Of a stretch of 24,708 nucleotides of DNA, positions 1-9,787 are shown in pieces. This stretch comes from Bacteroidota bacterium. Lineage in GTDB: Bacteria; Bacteroidota; Bacteroidia; Chitinophagales; UBA8649. A program made the position numbers and the translations under genes. The notes under the pieces were generated by a model. The model did no database searches. It was not told the origin of the DNA and saw nothing but the letters and a program-made list of their open reading frames with translations. Where the stretch lies: assembly GCA_003447535.1 (NCBI GenBank), contig DLYY01000070.1, positions 1 through 24,708 of the forward strand, written 5' to 3'. Within the stretch, counting starts at the first letter, position 1; every line of letters begins with the position of its first letter.

Positions 1-998
1 CCTTCTACAGTTTCTGCAACGTAGGCTCCAAGCGTCACGCCTAAGTCAAGATCTTTTGGCACATCCTGTATACTTACTCCTAAAAATCCGCGCTGTACAA
101 TACCAAATTCCATTAAGTCATTAACGACTTTGAGCATTAGGTTTGAAGGAACAGCAAATGAATACCCAGTGTAACTTCCAGTAGGGGAGGCGATCGCTGT
201 GTTAATGCCTATGAGATAACCATCCACGTTAACCAATGCGCCTCCGCTATTGCCTGGGTTAACCGCTGCATCAGTTTGTATAAACGATTCTACGGATGTT
301 TGGGCGGATCCGATATTGATGTTGCGACTCTTTGCGCTCACGATACCTGCAGTAACAGTGGAAGAAAGATTAAAGGGGTTCCCCACAGCAAGAACCCATT
401 CACCAACCTGCACTGAATCTGAGTTTCCTACACGAATTGCTGGTAAATTATCGCCTTCAACTTTTAAGAGGGCAAGATCGGTATCTGAATCAGAGCCAAT
501 AAGGGTCGCTTCGTACTCTACATTATCCCAAGTCGTTACAGTGAGCGAAGTGGCTCCTTCAATAACGTGGTGGTTGGTGACAATGTATCCTGATTCAGAC
601 AAAATGACACCTGATCCGGTAGCTTCACTTTCATATTCTTGAGGATTAGAAAACTCATCACCGAAAAAGTAACGAAACATAGGATCATCCATATAAGGGT
701 GAGACTGTTGGTAGGATGAGGTGCTTTTAGAGCGAATGTGTACAACGCATTCTGTGGTGTTTTGTGCTGCTCCGATAAAGTTTGGAAGCGAGTCGGGGAG
801 CATAAAACTGGCTTTTTGATAAAAGTCAGGATGTGTATCAAATGAAGAAGTATTTGAGGGTGTATTATTGCCGTTAGGCTCTACTGTATTTGTTGGAGAC
901 CCAATTTGGAGTGCAATACCCATTACAATTAAACACGTGGCTAAGCTTGTAGTGATGGTGACGGCAAGATTGATTACTTTTCGATTTGTTGCAGACAT
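1..998 (-). CDS. HtrA/Do-family periplasmic serine protease (3' end cut by the window edge)
   Basis: Trypsin-like protease/chaperone that degrades or holds misfolded envelope proteins. Translating the minus strand from the ATG at 998-996 gives an open frame of 332 codons to the window edge. Residues 8-30 form a hydrophobic segment that should be a membrane anchor or uncleaved signal. The protease domain carries all three catalytic residues in family context: His144 in TNHHVIEG, Asp174 in DTDLALLKV and Ser251 in NPGNSGGALVN. After residue 300 a PDZ domain begins (motif GFLGVSIQDV); its remainder and any second PDZ lie outside the window. A hydrophilic Asn/Ser/Thr-rich linker (about 35-55) joins the anchor to the protease. 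It is divergent from dapF with 69 bp between. The family call is firm; which of DegP/DegQ/DegS it matches cannot be told from the visible part. Confidence 0.95.
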   Translation of the reverse strand, partial: MSATNRKVINLAVTITTSLATCLIVMGIALQIGSPTNTVEPNGNNTPSNTSSFDTHPDFYQKASFMLPDSLPNFIGAAQNTTECVVHIRSKSTSSYQQSHPYMDDPMFRYFFGDEFSNPQEYESEATGSGVILSESGYIVTNHHVIEGATSLTVTTWDNVEYEATLIGSDSDTDLALLKVEGDNLPAIRVGNSDSVQVGEWVLAVGNPFNLSSTVTAGIVSAKSRNINIGSAQTSVESFIQTDAAVNPGNSGGALVNVDGYLIGINTAIASPTGSYTGYSFAVPSNLMLKVVNDLMEFGIVQRGFLGVSIQDVPKDLDLGVTLGAYVAETVE

Positions 999-1067
999 AA
1001 CGCGATTTTTTTTTGATCAAGTTGGCATACTTCAAATTTCTTACCAACTTTACTTAAAACGGAAAAT

Positions 1068-1886
1068 ATGGCATTTTCTTTTGTAAAATATCATGGAGCT
1101 GGCAATGATTTTATCATGATTAACGGATTTGATAGTCCCGTGTTAAATTGGAATTCTGCTCAACGAGCGGCTTTGTGTCGAAGATATTACGGCATAGGGG
1201 CAGATGGTATAATTGTTATCAAGCCATCAGATAATGCTGCCTTCGAGATGGTGTATTACAATGCTGACGGGGAATTGGGAAGTCTTTGCGGTAATGGCAG
1301 TCGGTGTGCTTTGGCGTTTGCTCATGAAATTGGTATTATCGATAAGGAAGAGTGGCTGTCCTACTTGGCTTTCGGTGGTGAATACCGAGGCAGAGTTAAT
1401 GGACAAGCTGATGTGTCTATAGAGGTGCCCGTTCAGCAATCGAAAGTAAAATCATTGGGAGATGACCAGTTTTTTGTCGACACGGGGTCTCCTCATTTGA
1501 TAATCCTTAAAAAACCAGATCAAAACTGGATACAGGAGGCCTACGAGCATCGATGGAATGAGCGATTTAAGCCTGAGGGATGTAATGTAAATTATCTATG
1601 GCAAGAATCGACATCAACCAGTCAATACATGTGGCATATTTCGACCTATGAACGAGGAGTCGAAGCGCCAACCGAAGCCTGTGGGACTGGAAATATTGCC
1701 GCTCTGGTTGTTTTGGCAGATCAAGGATTGGTATCGGTCGACGAAAACTTATCGATTCAGAATGCCGGGGGTGTTTTATTGACTTCGTTTAAGAAAAATA
1801 CTGCACCCCAAAATGGCGAAAATGTCATTCTTTCTGGCCCTGCTAAGAAAACCTTTGAGGGAAAGTTATTTTTTGATACAAAATAG
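1068..1886 (+). CDS. dapF: Diaminopimelate epimerase
   Basis: Interconverts LL- and meso-diaminopimelate without a cofactor, the last step before meso-DAP is used for peptidoglycan or decarboxylated to lysine; cytoplasmic. The product has 272 residues, the usual length. It opens with the family signature YHGAGNDF (8-15), then GIGADG (43-48). Both catalytic cysteines are in place: Cys74 in YNADGELGSLCGNGSR and Cys205 in TYERGVEAPTEACGTGN. The sequence after the second cysteine is GTGNIAA where many homologues have GTGACA, a mild change. The ATG at 1068 puts the signature at the expected distance. It stands alone on the plus strand between divergent htrA and the giant secreted protein gene 70 bp downstream. 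Confidence 0.97.
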   Translation: MAFSFVKYHGAGNDFIMINGFDSPVLNWNSAQRAALCRRYYGIGADGIIVIKPSDNAAFEMVYYNADGELGSLCGNGSRCALAFAHEIGIIDKEEWLSYLAFGGEYRGRVNGQADVSIEVPVQQSKVKSLGDDQFFVDTGSPHLIILKKPDQNWIQEAYEHRWNERFKPEGCNVNYLWQESTSTSQYMWHISTYERGVEAPTEACGTGNIAALVVLADQGLVSVDENLSIQNAGGVLLTSFKKNTAPQNGENVILSGPAKKTFEGKLFFDTK

Positions 1887-1956
1887 GTCAACAATTCTCT
1901 AAAAAGCCCTATCTTTCAAGGAACCTCTATTAAAAAAGAGACTTTAAATAAATTCT

Positions 1957-4900
1957 ATGAAAAAACTCGGACTATTTCTCAGTACTCTCTTAGTTTCAAG
2001 TGCACTCTTCGCACAAATTTTAAATCAGCCAGCGAATTGGCCGAATACCGCGTGGACACTTACTGGAACATTTAATGCTGCTTTCGCAAATGACCCTCTA
2101 GCCACGGCGAATTTTGGTTATGATGACGATGCTGCTGGTTCAGGATCAATTGATGATTTAGTAGCTACGTCCCCTGTGATCGATCTAAGTGCTGCTATTG
2201 CTGGTGGAGAAGGTGGACTCCAGTTAGATATTCAAATGGATCATTTTTCACAGTTTGGTGCTTCGCTGTCCTTAGAATACTTTGATGCAGATGCCAATTC
2301 GTGGTTACTATGGCAAGACTTAACAAGTAATTCGACGAATACAGTGGGGTGGTGCACGACAACTGTTCCTTTTCAATCAAATACTTTAGATGTTTCTGGG
2401 TTTAGTACTACACAAGCCTCTGGTTTTCAGTATAGAATTCGATATGATGATTTAGGTGGATGGGATTGGGGTTATTGCCTTAATGGAGCCATTTTATCTT
2501 CTGTAAACTTTACGCCTCCGCCATCATCTCTTGTCGCTCCTTATTGTGAGGATTTCAGTACGGGAGCTATTCCAAACTTATGGTCACAAAATAGTACTAC
2601 CGGTGGGCCTTGGCTTTTTTCAGGAAATCCCGGTTATGACGCAGCTAATAATGGCCGACCTGTTGGAAGTTACACATGGATGGATTTCTCAGGCACGGAT
2701 GCAGGAGTTGTTTTAGAAATTGGGGATGTCGATATCTCCGCTCTGACAAATCCGCAGATGACCTTTGATCATTTCTCATTTTACAACGGAACAGTAACGC
2801 CGAACAATGATCTTTTTGTAGAAGTTTGGGATGGTGCGGTTTGGAATATAGTCCTGACGCGTTCGGTAAATGTAGCTGATTGGCAAAATATTGCCGTTCC
2901 TTTAGCCGGGCTTAACTATACGCCAACGCTTGTGCGCGTGAGATTTAGATTAGAATCCGGAGGTGCGGGAACTGATTACTTCCTTGATCAGCTTATTGAC
3001 GAGGTATGCTTTGATGATATTCCTACTTGTCAAGCGCCAACAGCGTTTGCCCTAAATGGTGTGAGCGGGACGAGTGCTAATTTTGGCTGGACAGACAATG
3101 CTGGAGCTTCTTTCTGGGAAATTGAATATGGAGCAGCTGGCTTTGTGCCTGGCACGGGCAGTTCTGTTGTAGTTTCTTCTAATCCTTATGTTTTATCAGG
3201 ATTAAATTCAGCGACAGATTACGATGTTTATATTCGCTCAATTTGTTCGCCTGGAGATACCTCTCTTTCATTACAAGGCAGTTTCTCCACGCCATTGGCC
3301 TGTGGTGATACGGCAACGATCTGCTACGATAATAGCAATACAACCTATGAGAACTTCTCTGTGGATAATCCTGGAGACTGGATACAAATTGAGTTCATTT
3401 CTGGAACGGTTGAAGATACATGGGATGAGTTAACAGTGGCTGATGGCTTAGATGGCAGTGGCGCTATACTCTACAATCAATACGGAAATGCCGGTGATGT
3501 TAGTGGATTAACCTTTACTAGTACTAACGGGTTGTTATCTTTTGCTGTTCTTTCGGATTTTTCTAACTCTTGTCAAACGGGAGGTGAAACGACAATTGAA
3601 TACACTGTCAGTTGTTTCCCTGCACCTACTTGTTTTGATGCATTATCTGCGAATGCCTTCGATATTGGTGAGGATTCTGCTTTTGTTGCCATCTTCGATA
3701 CAAACTCTACGTTCCAAGAATTTTTAATCGAATATGGACCAATCGGATTTGCTCAAGGAAGCGGTACAACAGTCAGTTCAGTGCTAGATACAGCTTTACT
3801 TGCAGGTTTGTCAGCGAATACCACCTATGATGTGTATATCACTCCGGTATGTTCTGCGGGCGATACGGCGAACTCAATTTCGTTCAGCTTTGATACGGAA
3901 TGTCAAACGCTTGTCCCTGTTACGCTTCCTTATATAGAAAACTTTGAAGCAACAAGCAATCTCACTCGCACGGCAAATGGTGATTTGCATTGTGATGTAG
4001 ACCACCGTTGGGAGTATGAAACGACTGGAGGTGAAGTTAATTTTGGAACGAATGCCACGGGAACTGTTCCAACAGGACTAGGTGCCTTTACGTTAGATGA
4101 CGGTGGGTCAACATCACTTAGTGAAACGAACTACGTGATCTTAAACTTAGATCTATCGGCCTATTCAGCGTCAACTATTCTTGAGCTGTATTTCGATTAC
4201 ATTGAAAATGCGGATGAAACCGACGTGGAAGACCGGGTATGGGTGCGTGGTTCAAACACAGATGTTTGGGTTGAAGTATACAACTGGACGGTTGGTCCTA
4301 CCAATACACTAGTTAATGTTGGACCACTTGACATTGATGCAGCCTTAACGGCAGCAGGTCAAACTCCATCTTCAACCTTCCAAGTTCGATTTGGTCAAGA
4401 TGATAATGCAACTTGGATTGGTGGAGACGGTGTAACCTTTGATAATGTCATTGTCACAGAGAATACATGTCCGCAGCCAACCAATCTGACTGTATCTGCT
4501 CCGAATACCGACGCATTGGTGAGTTGGGTGAATCCGGCTCCATTAACACAGGAATTTATTCTTGAATATGGACCTGCAGGATTCACACCGGGCACAGGTA
4601 CAACATTAACTGTACCCGCGGCATCTACTTCTGCCACAATTACAGGTTTACTTCCACTTACTTCTTATGACGTTTACATTCAAACAGTCTGTAATGCTGT
4701 AGATAGCTCACTCGTAGTAGGACCTGTTGGTTTTACAACGGGCTCTTCGAGTATAGTCTGCTCTTCTGGAGGAACTGCAGTTGCTGTGTTTAGTGACGAT
4801 TTGGAATCAAATAATGGCTGGACTGGAGATATTAATGCCGGTAACGGAAGCTGGGAGTTTCCTGGTACACCAACTTCAACAGGTACAGGACCCAATGCTG

Positions 4901-7900
4901 AATACAGTGGTACTCCAGGTAGCTTTGTTAGCTATGAGGCAACGGGTAATCAGTCAGTTGTCGCAAGTTTTGTTTCACCTACTATAGATTTAACCACGGC
5001 CTTTGCTCCTGTGCGATTATCATTTTATGTTTATGCGTATGGTGCAGATATAGGGACCTTAACCGTTGATGTAAGTGATGATGGAGGTGTGACCTTTACA
5101 CCAACATCGTATTCACTAAGTGGACAGCAACAAACTTCTGGCAACGAGCCTTGGCTCTATCAAGAAATTGATTTAAGCGCCTATGCGGGAAGTACGATTA
5201 ATGTTTCCTTCAATTATGGAGGAACAGGTCTAGGTTTCGAAGGAGACTTAGCACTAGATCTAATCCAGGTAGAAACCTGTGTTCCTTGTGCACCTCCAGC
5301 GACATTCACAGCCACAGTGGTTGATCCCAATACAGTTGACTTAATATGGATTGATGGTCCAGTAGCAACTGATTCATTCTTTGTAGAATATGGCGCGAGT
5401 GGCTTTGTCCCTGGGACAGGTACAATCTTAACGGTCTTTTCAGGCACGAACAACTTGACGGTTTCAGGTCTCACTGGAAATACATCCTATGATTTCTACA
5501 TTACTTCAGTTTGTGCAGGCCCTGATACATCTTTTGCCTTGAGTCAAACGGTGGCAACACCTTGTGATGTATTTGCTGTGCCTTTCGTCGAGACATTTAG
5601 CGGTTCTTCATGGGGACAGACAACATTTTCAAACATAACATTTGATCCTTGTTGGACTGCCAATCCTTTGACGACAACGGCCTTCTCATGGAGAGCGGAT
5701 CAAGGAACGACAGGTTCTGGAGGAACGGGGCCTTTTGGAGACCACACGACAGGACTTGGGACGTATCTCTACACAGAGGCTACAGGTTCCTCTCAGGGAG
5801 ACTTTGCTGATATTACAACACCATTAATCGCACTGGATGATGCTTCATTAGGTTATCAATTGAGTTTCTGGTATCATATGTTTGGTGGTGATATGGGAAC
5901 GCTTGAAGTCCTTGTGGATAACGGCAGTGGTGCGGTTTCTATCTATTCACTAAGTGGACAGCAACAAACAGCGATTGATGATCCTTGGATAGAAGTTAGT
6001 CTAGACTTATCTGCATATGCTGGTGATACCATCACAGTAATATGGAGAGGAACACGAGGGCCTGGTTTCACAAGTGATATGGCAATTGACGATATCGGAA
6101 TAACAGTACTACCTCCCGTTGATTATATTGTTTCTGCCTTTACGTCACCTGCTAATCCAGGTTGCTATGACCCTTCTGCACTTATCACAGTTGAGATTGT
6201 AAACGGTGGTTCGGATACCTTATTTACTGATTCCATCGGTAATGCGTTAAACGTAGTCCAACTAGGGCCAAACGGTGGTACATTCAATCAAATTGTTGTT
6301 ATACCTAGTGATACCTTACTTCCATTTGGTGGTAATACGATGTCATTAACACTTGGGCCTATTGATATGTCTCAGGTTGGCACCTATGACTTCTTAGCAT
6401 TTGTAAATAATTCAGATATCAATTTATTCAATGATACACTTGCTTATCAGGTAGTTGTTAATCCATTAGCTCAGCTTCCAATTCAAGAAGACTTTGTTGG
6501 ATATAATGGGGGTAACTTAAATGCGATTGGTCCTTTGACTGAATGGGAAGGTCAAGGTAGCCCGCAAAATGCTGGTTTTTCAGGATGGACTGATGATTTA
6601 TTTGCTAATGTTGGTGGTGTCAACGGAACGAGTGCTCGCATCAATTTATTTAGTGTTGGTGAGTATGCATGGATGCTTACGCCAATCTTTGAAGTAGAAT
6701 CCAATACCACCTTTACATATGATATTGCATTAACTGATTTCGCTAGTACGTTGTCAGGTACACTTGGTTCAGATGACACGGTTGCCGTGTATGTTTCGAC
6801 AGATTGCGGAGTAACATGGAATCCAGTAATTGTCTATGATGCATCTTCTGTTATCTCTAATACAGGTCAAAATGATACAGTCGATTTATCAGCCTATGTA
6901 GGGCAGAACATCCTTGTTGGATTTTATGCTACTGAAGGTAGTGTTGATGATATTGAGGATAATGACATCTTTATTGATAATATCAATCTTCAAACTACAC
7001 CTAACGTAGATGCTGCTTTCATTGAATTCCTCTCTCCAAACGATGGTTGTGGAAGTGATTCTAGTGAGATCATAGCAGTTGTTGCCAACCTTGGATTGGA
7101 CACTCTACCTTTGGTTGTGGTTGATGTCTTATACGGGCCAGGATCTGCACCGCAGGCGTCTGTAGGCGCAGTCACAGGGGTTCTTGCTCCAGGTCAGTTT
7201 GACACGCTATCAATAGGATATATTAATACGTTAAGTGGTTATTCACCACTTCTCTTGTTAGGTACAGTCGAAGTACTTTCTGGGCAAGACGGAAACTCAG
7301 CCAATGATACTGCATTTACTGTTGTTGGTTTAGAAGCAGTGCCAATGCCTGTTGCATTGCCAAACGCTTCTATATGTCTTGGAGACTCAGTGAATGTTTC
7401 CTTAGCGCCTGCAATGAATGGTTCGCAAACGATGTACTATCTCTCGGATACGTCAACTACTGCTGTGGCTATGGGCGACACGGTTACGTTCTCGCCAGCG
7501 GCTACGACTACGTATTTCGTGCAAAGAGGAAGTTCTTGCTATGCAGTAGAGGAGGTTGCAACGGGCGGTTCACTAAACAGCACGCTCACATCATTTAGCA
7601 TCAATGGCTTACCAGGAAACTTCCCAAGCGGTGCGACTATTATAGTCTCTGGTTTTGGTGATATCGATGGCATCCAAAGTGGGAACTTAGAACAGTGGAA
7701 TGTATTAGATGAAAATGGAAACCTTCTTGGAACTGTAGGTGGTGTAGCTGGCACAGTACAATGTGGTGATACGTTGTATGATACGGTATCGGTTTCTGCA
7801 GCGCAAATGGCTGCTTGGAACGCCGATGGTGTCATTCAGTTCTCTGGGGTTGATGCCGCAGGTAACGTCAATACAACGTTGTGTGGTGGAGACTTCTTAA

Positions 7901-8994
7901 GCGTTCGAATTGAGTATTGCGGCGCTGAACCTAATACTGCTTACACTGTCTCTGGTGGTTGTGCTTCTGATTTCTCTCAGTTTACTATTGAGGTTAACAA
8001 CCCAACGCTTGATACAGTACAGGCTGCAATTTGTGAGGGAACGTCCTATGCGTTACCAGGTGGAACTGTAGTAATACAGTCAGGTGTTTACACAGATGTG
8101 CTAAGTACGCTAGCAGGATGTGATAGTGTAATTGTAACCGATCTTACTATCAATCCAACATTCACGGACACATTGGATATTGTATTGTGTGCTGGAGATG
8201 GTTATACATTAGCTAACGGCGTCACGGTATATGATTCTGGTTTTTATGCTGTCAATCTTCAGACTTCATCTGGATGTGATAGCTTGTTAGCCTACAATGT
8301 GTCTATTGTGACAAGCTTTACGGTTTTCCAAAGTCCTGTGATTTGTGCTGGTCAATCCTTTGTTGTGGGAGGTACGCCAAATCCATCAAGTATTTATACG
8401 CAAACTGGAGCGTATGTTGATACATTGCTAAGTTCGGGTGGGTGTGATTCTATTGTGTATACTAATCTCAGTGTTTTACCTGAAATCAATATTGATTATG
8501 GAAACATAGGCGCTAGTATTTGCGAAACGGATTCGGTTATCGACTTGAACCTATTACCAATCGGAGGAGTTCTTACAGGTCCTGGTGCCTCTGGAAACTT
8601 GTTTGATCCTAATGTTGCTGGTCTAGGTTCTCATAACTTGACATACTCCTACACAGATACGACAACAGGTTGCGTTACCGCGGCAAACTTTGAAGTGGAT
8701 GTAGTGCTCTGCACGGGAATCGAGAATATAGATGGACTCACACAATTAGCTGTATTCCCAGTTCCGTTTAATGATCTTCTCGGTTTAGAGTTAGAAGCTG
8801 AGACAGAAGGAGCATTGACAGTTTCACTTTATGATGCGGCAAGCCAATTAGTATATCGCAGCGAATTCTCAGTAGTTCGTGGAGTGAATACTTTAACCCT
8901 AGAGGTTGGTGCGCTTCAGGCGGCTGGTGTATACATGCTTGAGCTTGAGCGCGATGGTAAGCGTCATGTGATTGAAGTACTTCGAGAAGAGTAA
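1957..8994 (+). CDS. Giant modular secreted/cell-surface protein with T9SS C-terminal sorting domain
   Basis: A 2345-residue protein, presumably exported by Sec, then T9SS, and left on the surface or released. Residues 1-20 are a signal peptide ending in FAQ. Modules by inspection: jelly-roll/MAM-like domains at about 21-188, 193-357, 649-837, 935-1107, 1203-1384 and 1507-1678; four fibronectin III modules at about 358-448, 554-648, 838-928 and 1111-1202, each with an EYG..GF..G(T/S)G insert and a YD(V/F)YI strand; a CUB-like module at 449-552; CARDB-like segments at about 1388-1505 and 1683-1790; an Ig-like module near 1796-1870; three short repeats at about 2022-2175, each with (I/L)C.G and GCDS; and a type A sorting domain from about 2264 to the end. 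No catalytic signature was found, so adhesion, matrix or prey/polysaccharide binding is a guess. A strong terminator follows directly. Confidence 0.9.
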   Translation: MKKLGLFLSTLLVSSALFAQILNQPANWPNTAWTLTGTFNAAFANDPLATANFGYDDDAAGSGSIDDLVATSPVIDLSAAIAGGEGGLQLDIQMDHFSQFGASLSLEYFDADANSWLLWQDLTSNSTNTVGWCTTTVPFQSNTLDVSGFSTTQASGFQYRIRYDDLGGWDWGYCLNGAILSSVNFTPPPSSLVAPYCEDFSTGAIPNLWSQNSTTGGPWLFSGNPGYDAANNGRPVGSYTWMDFSGTDAGVVLEIGDVDISALTNPQMTFDHFSFYNGTVTPNNDLFVEVWDGAVWNIVLTRSVNVADWQNIAVPLAGLNYTPTLVRVRFRLESGGAGTDYFLDQLIDEVCFDDIPTCQAPTAFALNGVSGTSANFGWTDNAGASFWEIEYGAAGFVPGTGSSVVVSSNPYVLSGLNSATDYDVYIRSICSPGDTSLSLQGSFSTPLACGDTATICYDNSNTTYENFSVDNPGDWIQIEFISGTVEDTWDELTVADGLDGSGAILYNQYGNAGDVSGLTFTSTNGLLSFAVLSDFSNSCQTGGETTIEYTVSCFPAPTCFDALSANAFDIGEDSAFVAIFDTNSTFQEFLIEYGPIGFAQGSGTTVSSVLDTALLAGLSANTTYDVYITPVCSAGDTANSISFSFDTECQTLVPVTLPYIENFEATSNLTRTANGDLHCDVDHRWEYETTGGEVNFGTNATGTVPTGLGAFTLDDGGSTSLSETNYVILNLDLSAYSASTILELYFDYIENADETDVEDRVWVRGSNTDVWVEVYNWTVGPTNTLVNVGPLDIDAALTAAGQTPSSTFQVRFGQDDNATWIGGDGVTFDNVIVTENTCPQPTNLTVSAPNTDALVSWVNPAPLTQEFILEYGPAGFTPGTGTTLTVPAASTSATITGLLPLTSYDVYIQTVCNAVDSSLVVGPVGFTTGSSSIVCSSGGTAVAVFSDDLESNNGWTGDINAGNGSWEFPGTPTSTGTGPNAEYSGTPGSFVSYEATGNQSVVASFVSPTIDLTTAFAPVRLSFYVYAYGADIGTLTVDVSDDGGVTFTPTSYSLSGQQQTSGNEPWLYQEIDLSAYAGSTINVSFNYGGTGLGFEGDLALDLIQVETCVPCAPPATFTATVVDPNTVDLIWIDGPVATDSFFVEYGASGFVPGTGTILTVFSGTNNLTVSGLTGNTSYDFYITSVCAGPDTSFALSQTVATPCDVFAVPFVETFSGSSWGQTTFSNITFDPCWTANPLTTTAFSWRADQGTTGSGGTGPFGDHTTGLGTYLYTEATGSSQGDFADITTPLIALDDASLGYQLSFWYHMFGGDMGTLEVLVDNGSGAVSIYSLSGQQQTAIDDPWIEVSLDLSAYAGDTITVIWRGTRGPGFTSDMAIDDIGITVLPPVDYIVSAFTSPANPGCYDPSALITVEIVNGGSDTLFTDSIGNALNVVQLGPNGGTFNQIVVIPSDTLLPFGGNTMSLTLGPIDMSQVGTYDFLAFVNNSDINLFNDTLAYQVVVNPLAQLPIQEDFVGYNGGNLNAIGPLTEWEGQGSPQNAGFSGWTDDLFANVGGVNGTSARINLFSVGEYAWMLTPIFEVESNTTFTYDIALTDFASTLSGTLGSDDTVAVYVSTDCGVTWNPVIVYDASSVISNTGQNDTVDLSAYVGQNILVGFYATEGSVDDIEDNDIFIDNINLQTTPNVDAAFIEFLSPNDGCGSDSSEIIAVVANLGLDTLPLVVVDVLYGPGSAPQASVGAVTGVLAPGQFDTLSIGYINTLSGYSPLLLLGTVEVLSGQDGNSANDTAFTVVGLEAVPMPVALPNASICLGDSVNVSLAPAMNGSQTMYYLSDTSTTAVAMGDTVTFSPAATTTYFVQRGSSCYAVEEVATGGSLNSTLTSFSINGLPGNFPSGATIIVSGFGDIDGIQSGNLEQWNVLDENGNLLGTVGGVAGTVQCGDTLYDTVSVSAAQMAAWNADGVIQFSGVDAAGNVNTTLCGGDFLSVRIEYCGAEPNTAYTVSGGCASDFSQFTIEVNNPTLDTVQAAICEGTSYALPGGTVVIQSGVYTDVLSTLAGCDSVIVTDLTINPTFTDTLDIVLCAGDGYTLANGVTVYDSGFYAVNLQTSSGCDSLLAYNVSIVTSFTVFQSPVICAGQSFVVGGTPNPSSIYTQTGAYVDTLLSSGGCDSIVYTNLSVLPEINIDYGNIGASICETDSVIDLNLLPIGGVLTGPGASGNLFDPNVAGLGSHNLTYSYTDTTTGCVTAANFEVDVVLCTGIENIDGLTQLAVFPVPFNDLLGLELEAETEGALTVSLYDAASQLVYRSEFSVVRGVNTLTLEVGALQAAGVYMLELERDGKRHVIEVLREE
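5110..5135 (+). repeat. 26-bp exact direct repeat, copy 1
   Basis: A 26-bp stretch inside the jelly-roll module at residues 935-1107 of the giant protein; it encodes YSLSGQQQT. The same bases recur 834 bp downstream at 5944-5969. The flanking codons differ, although the protein then shows parallel motifs (PWLYQEIDLSAYAGSTI against PWIEVSLDLSAYAGDTI). Confidence 0.9.
5944..5969 (+). repeat. 26-bp exact direct repeat, copy 2
   Basis: Second copy of the repeat at 5110-5135, in the equivalent position of the jelly-roll module at residues 1203-1384. Base-for-base identity within otherwise diverged modules fits module duplication with later partial homogenisation. Confidence 0.9.
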
Positions 8995-9010
8995 TCTTCT
9001 TTCTTTAAGA

Positions 9011-9041
9011 AAAAAAGGCGTCCAATTCGGACGCCTTTTTT
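9011..9041. terminator. Strong bidirectional rho-independent terminator
   Basis: A perfect 13-bp stem (9011-9023 with 9029-9041) encloses the 5-nt loop AATTC. The GC-rich core GGCGTCC/GGACGCC is flanked by six A on one side and six T on the other, so it can work in both directions. It lies 16 bp after the giant protein gene and 15 bp before the stop of the convergent glycosyltransferase gene, so it should end transcription of both. Confidence 0.93.
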
Positions 9042-9056
9042 GTTTTAGGAAGTTAC

Positions 9057-9782
9057 TTATCGATTTTCCCGAATCTGTTTTCCAACTTTTCTTAGGGTGA
9101 ACACTCCAAATATTGCCTCTTTAATGATACCATTGGATAACTTGGACTTTCCAAACTCACGATCGGCAAAGGTAATGGGCAGTTCCTTGGGTTTAAACCC
9201 ATGCATATAGGCCTTGTATTTCATTTCTATCTGAAAAGCATAGCCTACAAATTGCACACTATCAAGACCAATGCGCTCTAAGACTTCTCTGCGATAGCAA
9301 ATAAAGCCTGCCGTGCTATCCTTGATGGGTAGACCGAGAACAACTTGCACGTAGATGCTTGCAAACTTTGAAAGTACCCATCGATGAAACGGCCAATTCT
9401 CAAATCCACCGCCTTCTGTATAGCGGGAGCCAATAGCGTAGTCAAACTCGCTTTGACAAGAATGAATCAAGTGCTTAAGTTCTTTAGGGTCATGAGAAAA
9501 ATCACAATCCATTTCGGTAAGTAAATCATATCCTCGATCCATTCCCCATTTAAACCCAGCAATATAGGCTGTGCCTAAACCAAGTTTACCTTGTCTGTGT
9601 AAGGTGAACACTCTTTTTGGAAACGTCTTTGCAAGTTCATCAGCAGCTTTTCCCGTGCCATCAGGCGAATCGTCATCCACTACAAGGACGTCTACCTCGT
9701 GATTCAAAGCCATAAGGGCATGAATCATACGGTCGAGATTTTCAATCTCGTTGTAGGTTGGGATGATAACTAAAGGATTCAT
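9057..9782 (-). CDS. Polyprenol-phosphate glycosyltransferase, DPM1-like (GT2)
   Basis: Family 2 glycosyltransferase of the dolichyl/polyprenol-phosphate mannose synthase type, which transfers mannose (or another hexose) from a nucleotide sugar to a lipid phosphate at the inner face of the cytoplasmic membrane. The 241-residue product begins with the GT-A motif VIIPTYNE (4-11), has the nucleotide-binding VVDDDSPDGTG (34-44) and the metal-site motif EMDCDFSHDP (90-99; EMDADFSHDP in most homologues). It has the length of a catalytic domain alone: I see no C-terminal membrane segments or GtrA-like domain. The start follows the exonuclease stop after 5 bp, so the two genes are probably co-transcribed. 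The lipid-linked sugar could feed protein O-glycosylation, which is known in Bacteroidota; that is inference. Confidence 0.9.
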   Translation of the reverse strand: MNPLVIIPTYNEIENLDRMIHALMALNHEVDVLVVDDDSPDGTGKAADELAKTFPKRVFTLHRQGKLGLGTAYIAGFKWGMDRGYDLLTEMDCDFSHDPKELKHLIHSCQSEFDYAIGSRYTEGGGFENWPFHRWVLSKFASIYVQVVLGLPIKDSTAGFICYRREVLERIGLDSVQFVGYAFQIEMKYKAYMHGFKPKELPITFADREFGKSKLSNGIIKEAIFGVFTLRKVGKQIRENR

Positions 9783-9787
9783 TTTCT

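Noticed and set aside
250..841. Open frames on both strands within the htrA region
   Set aside because: They are shadows of the HtrA protease frame, which carries the full catalytic triad; their translations show no family motif or natural composition.
1910..1917. TATCTTTC as a -7 box for the giant protein gene
   Set aside because: No TTG lies at the right distance; the nearest TTTG is 34 nt upstream.
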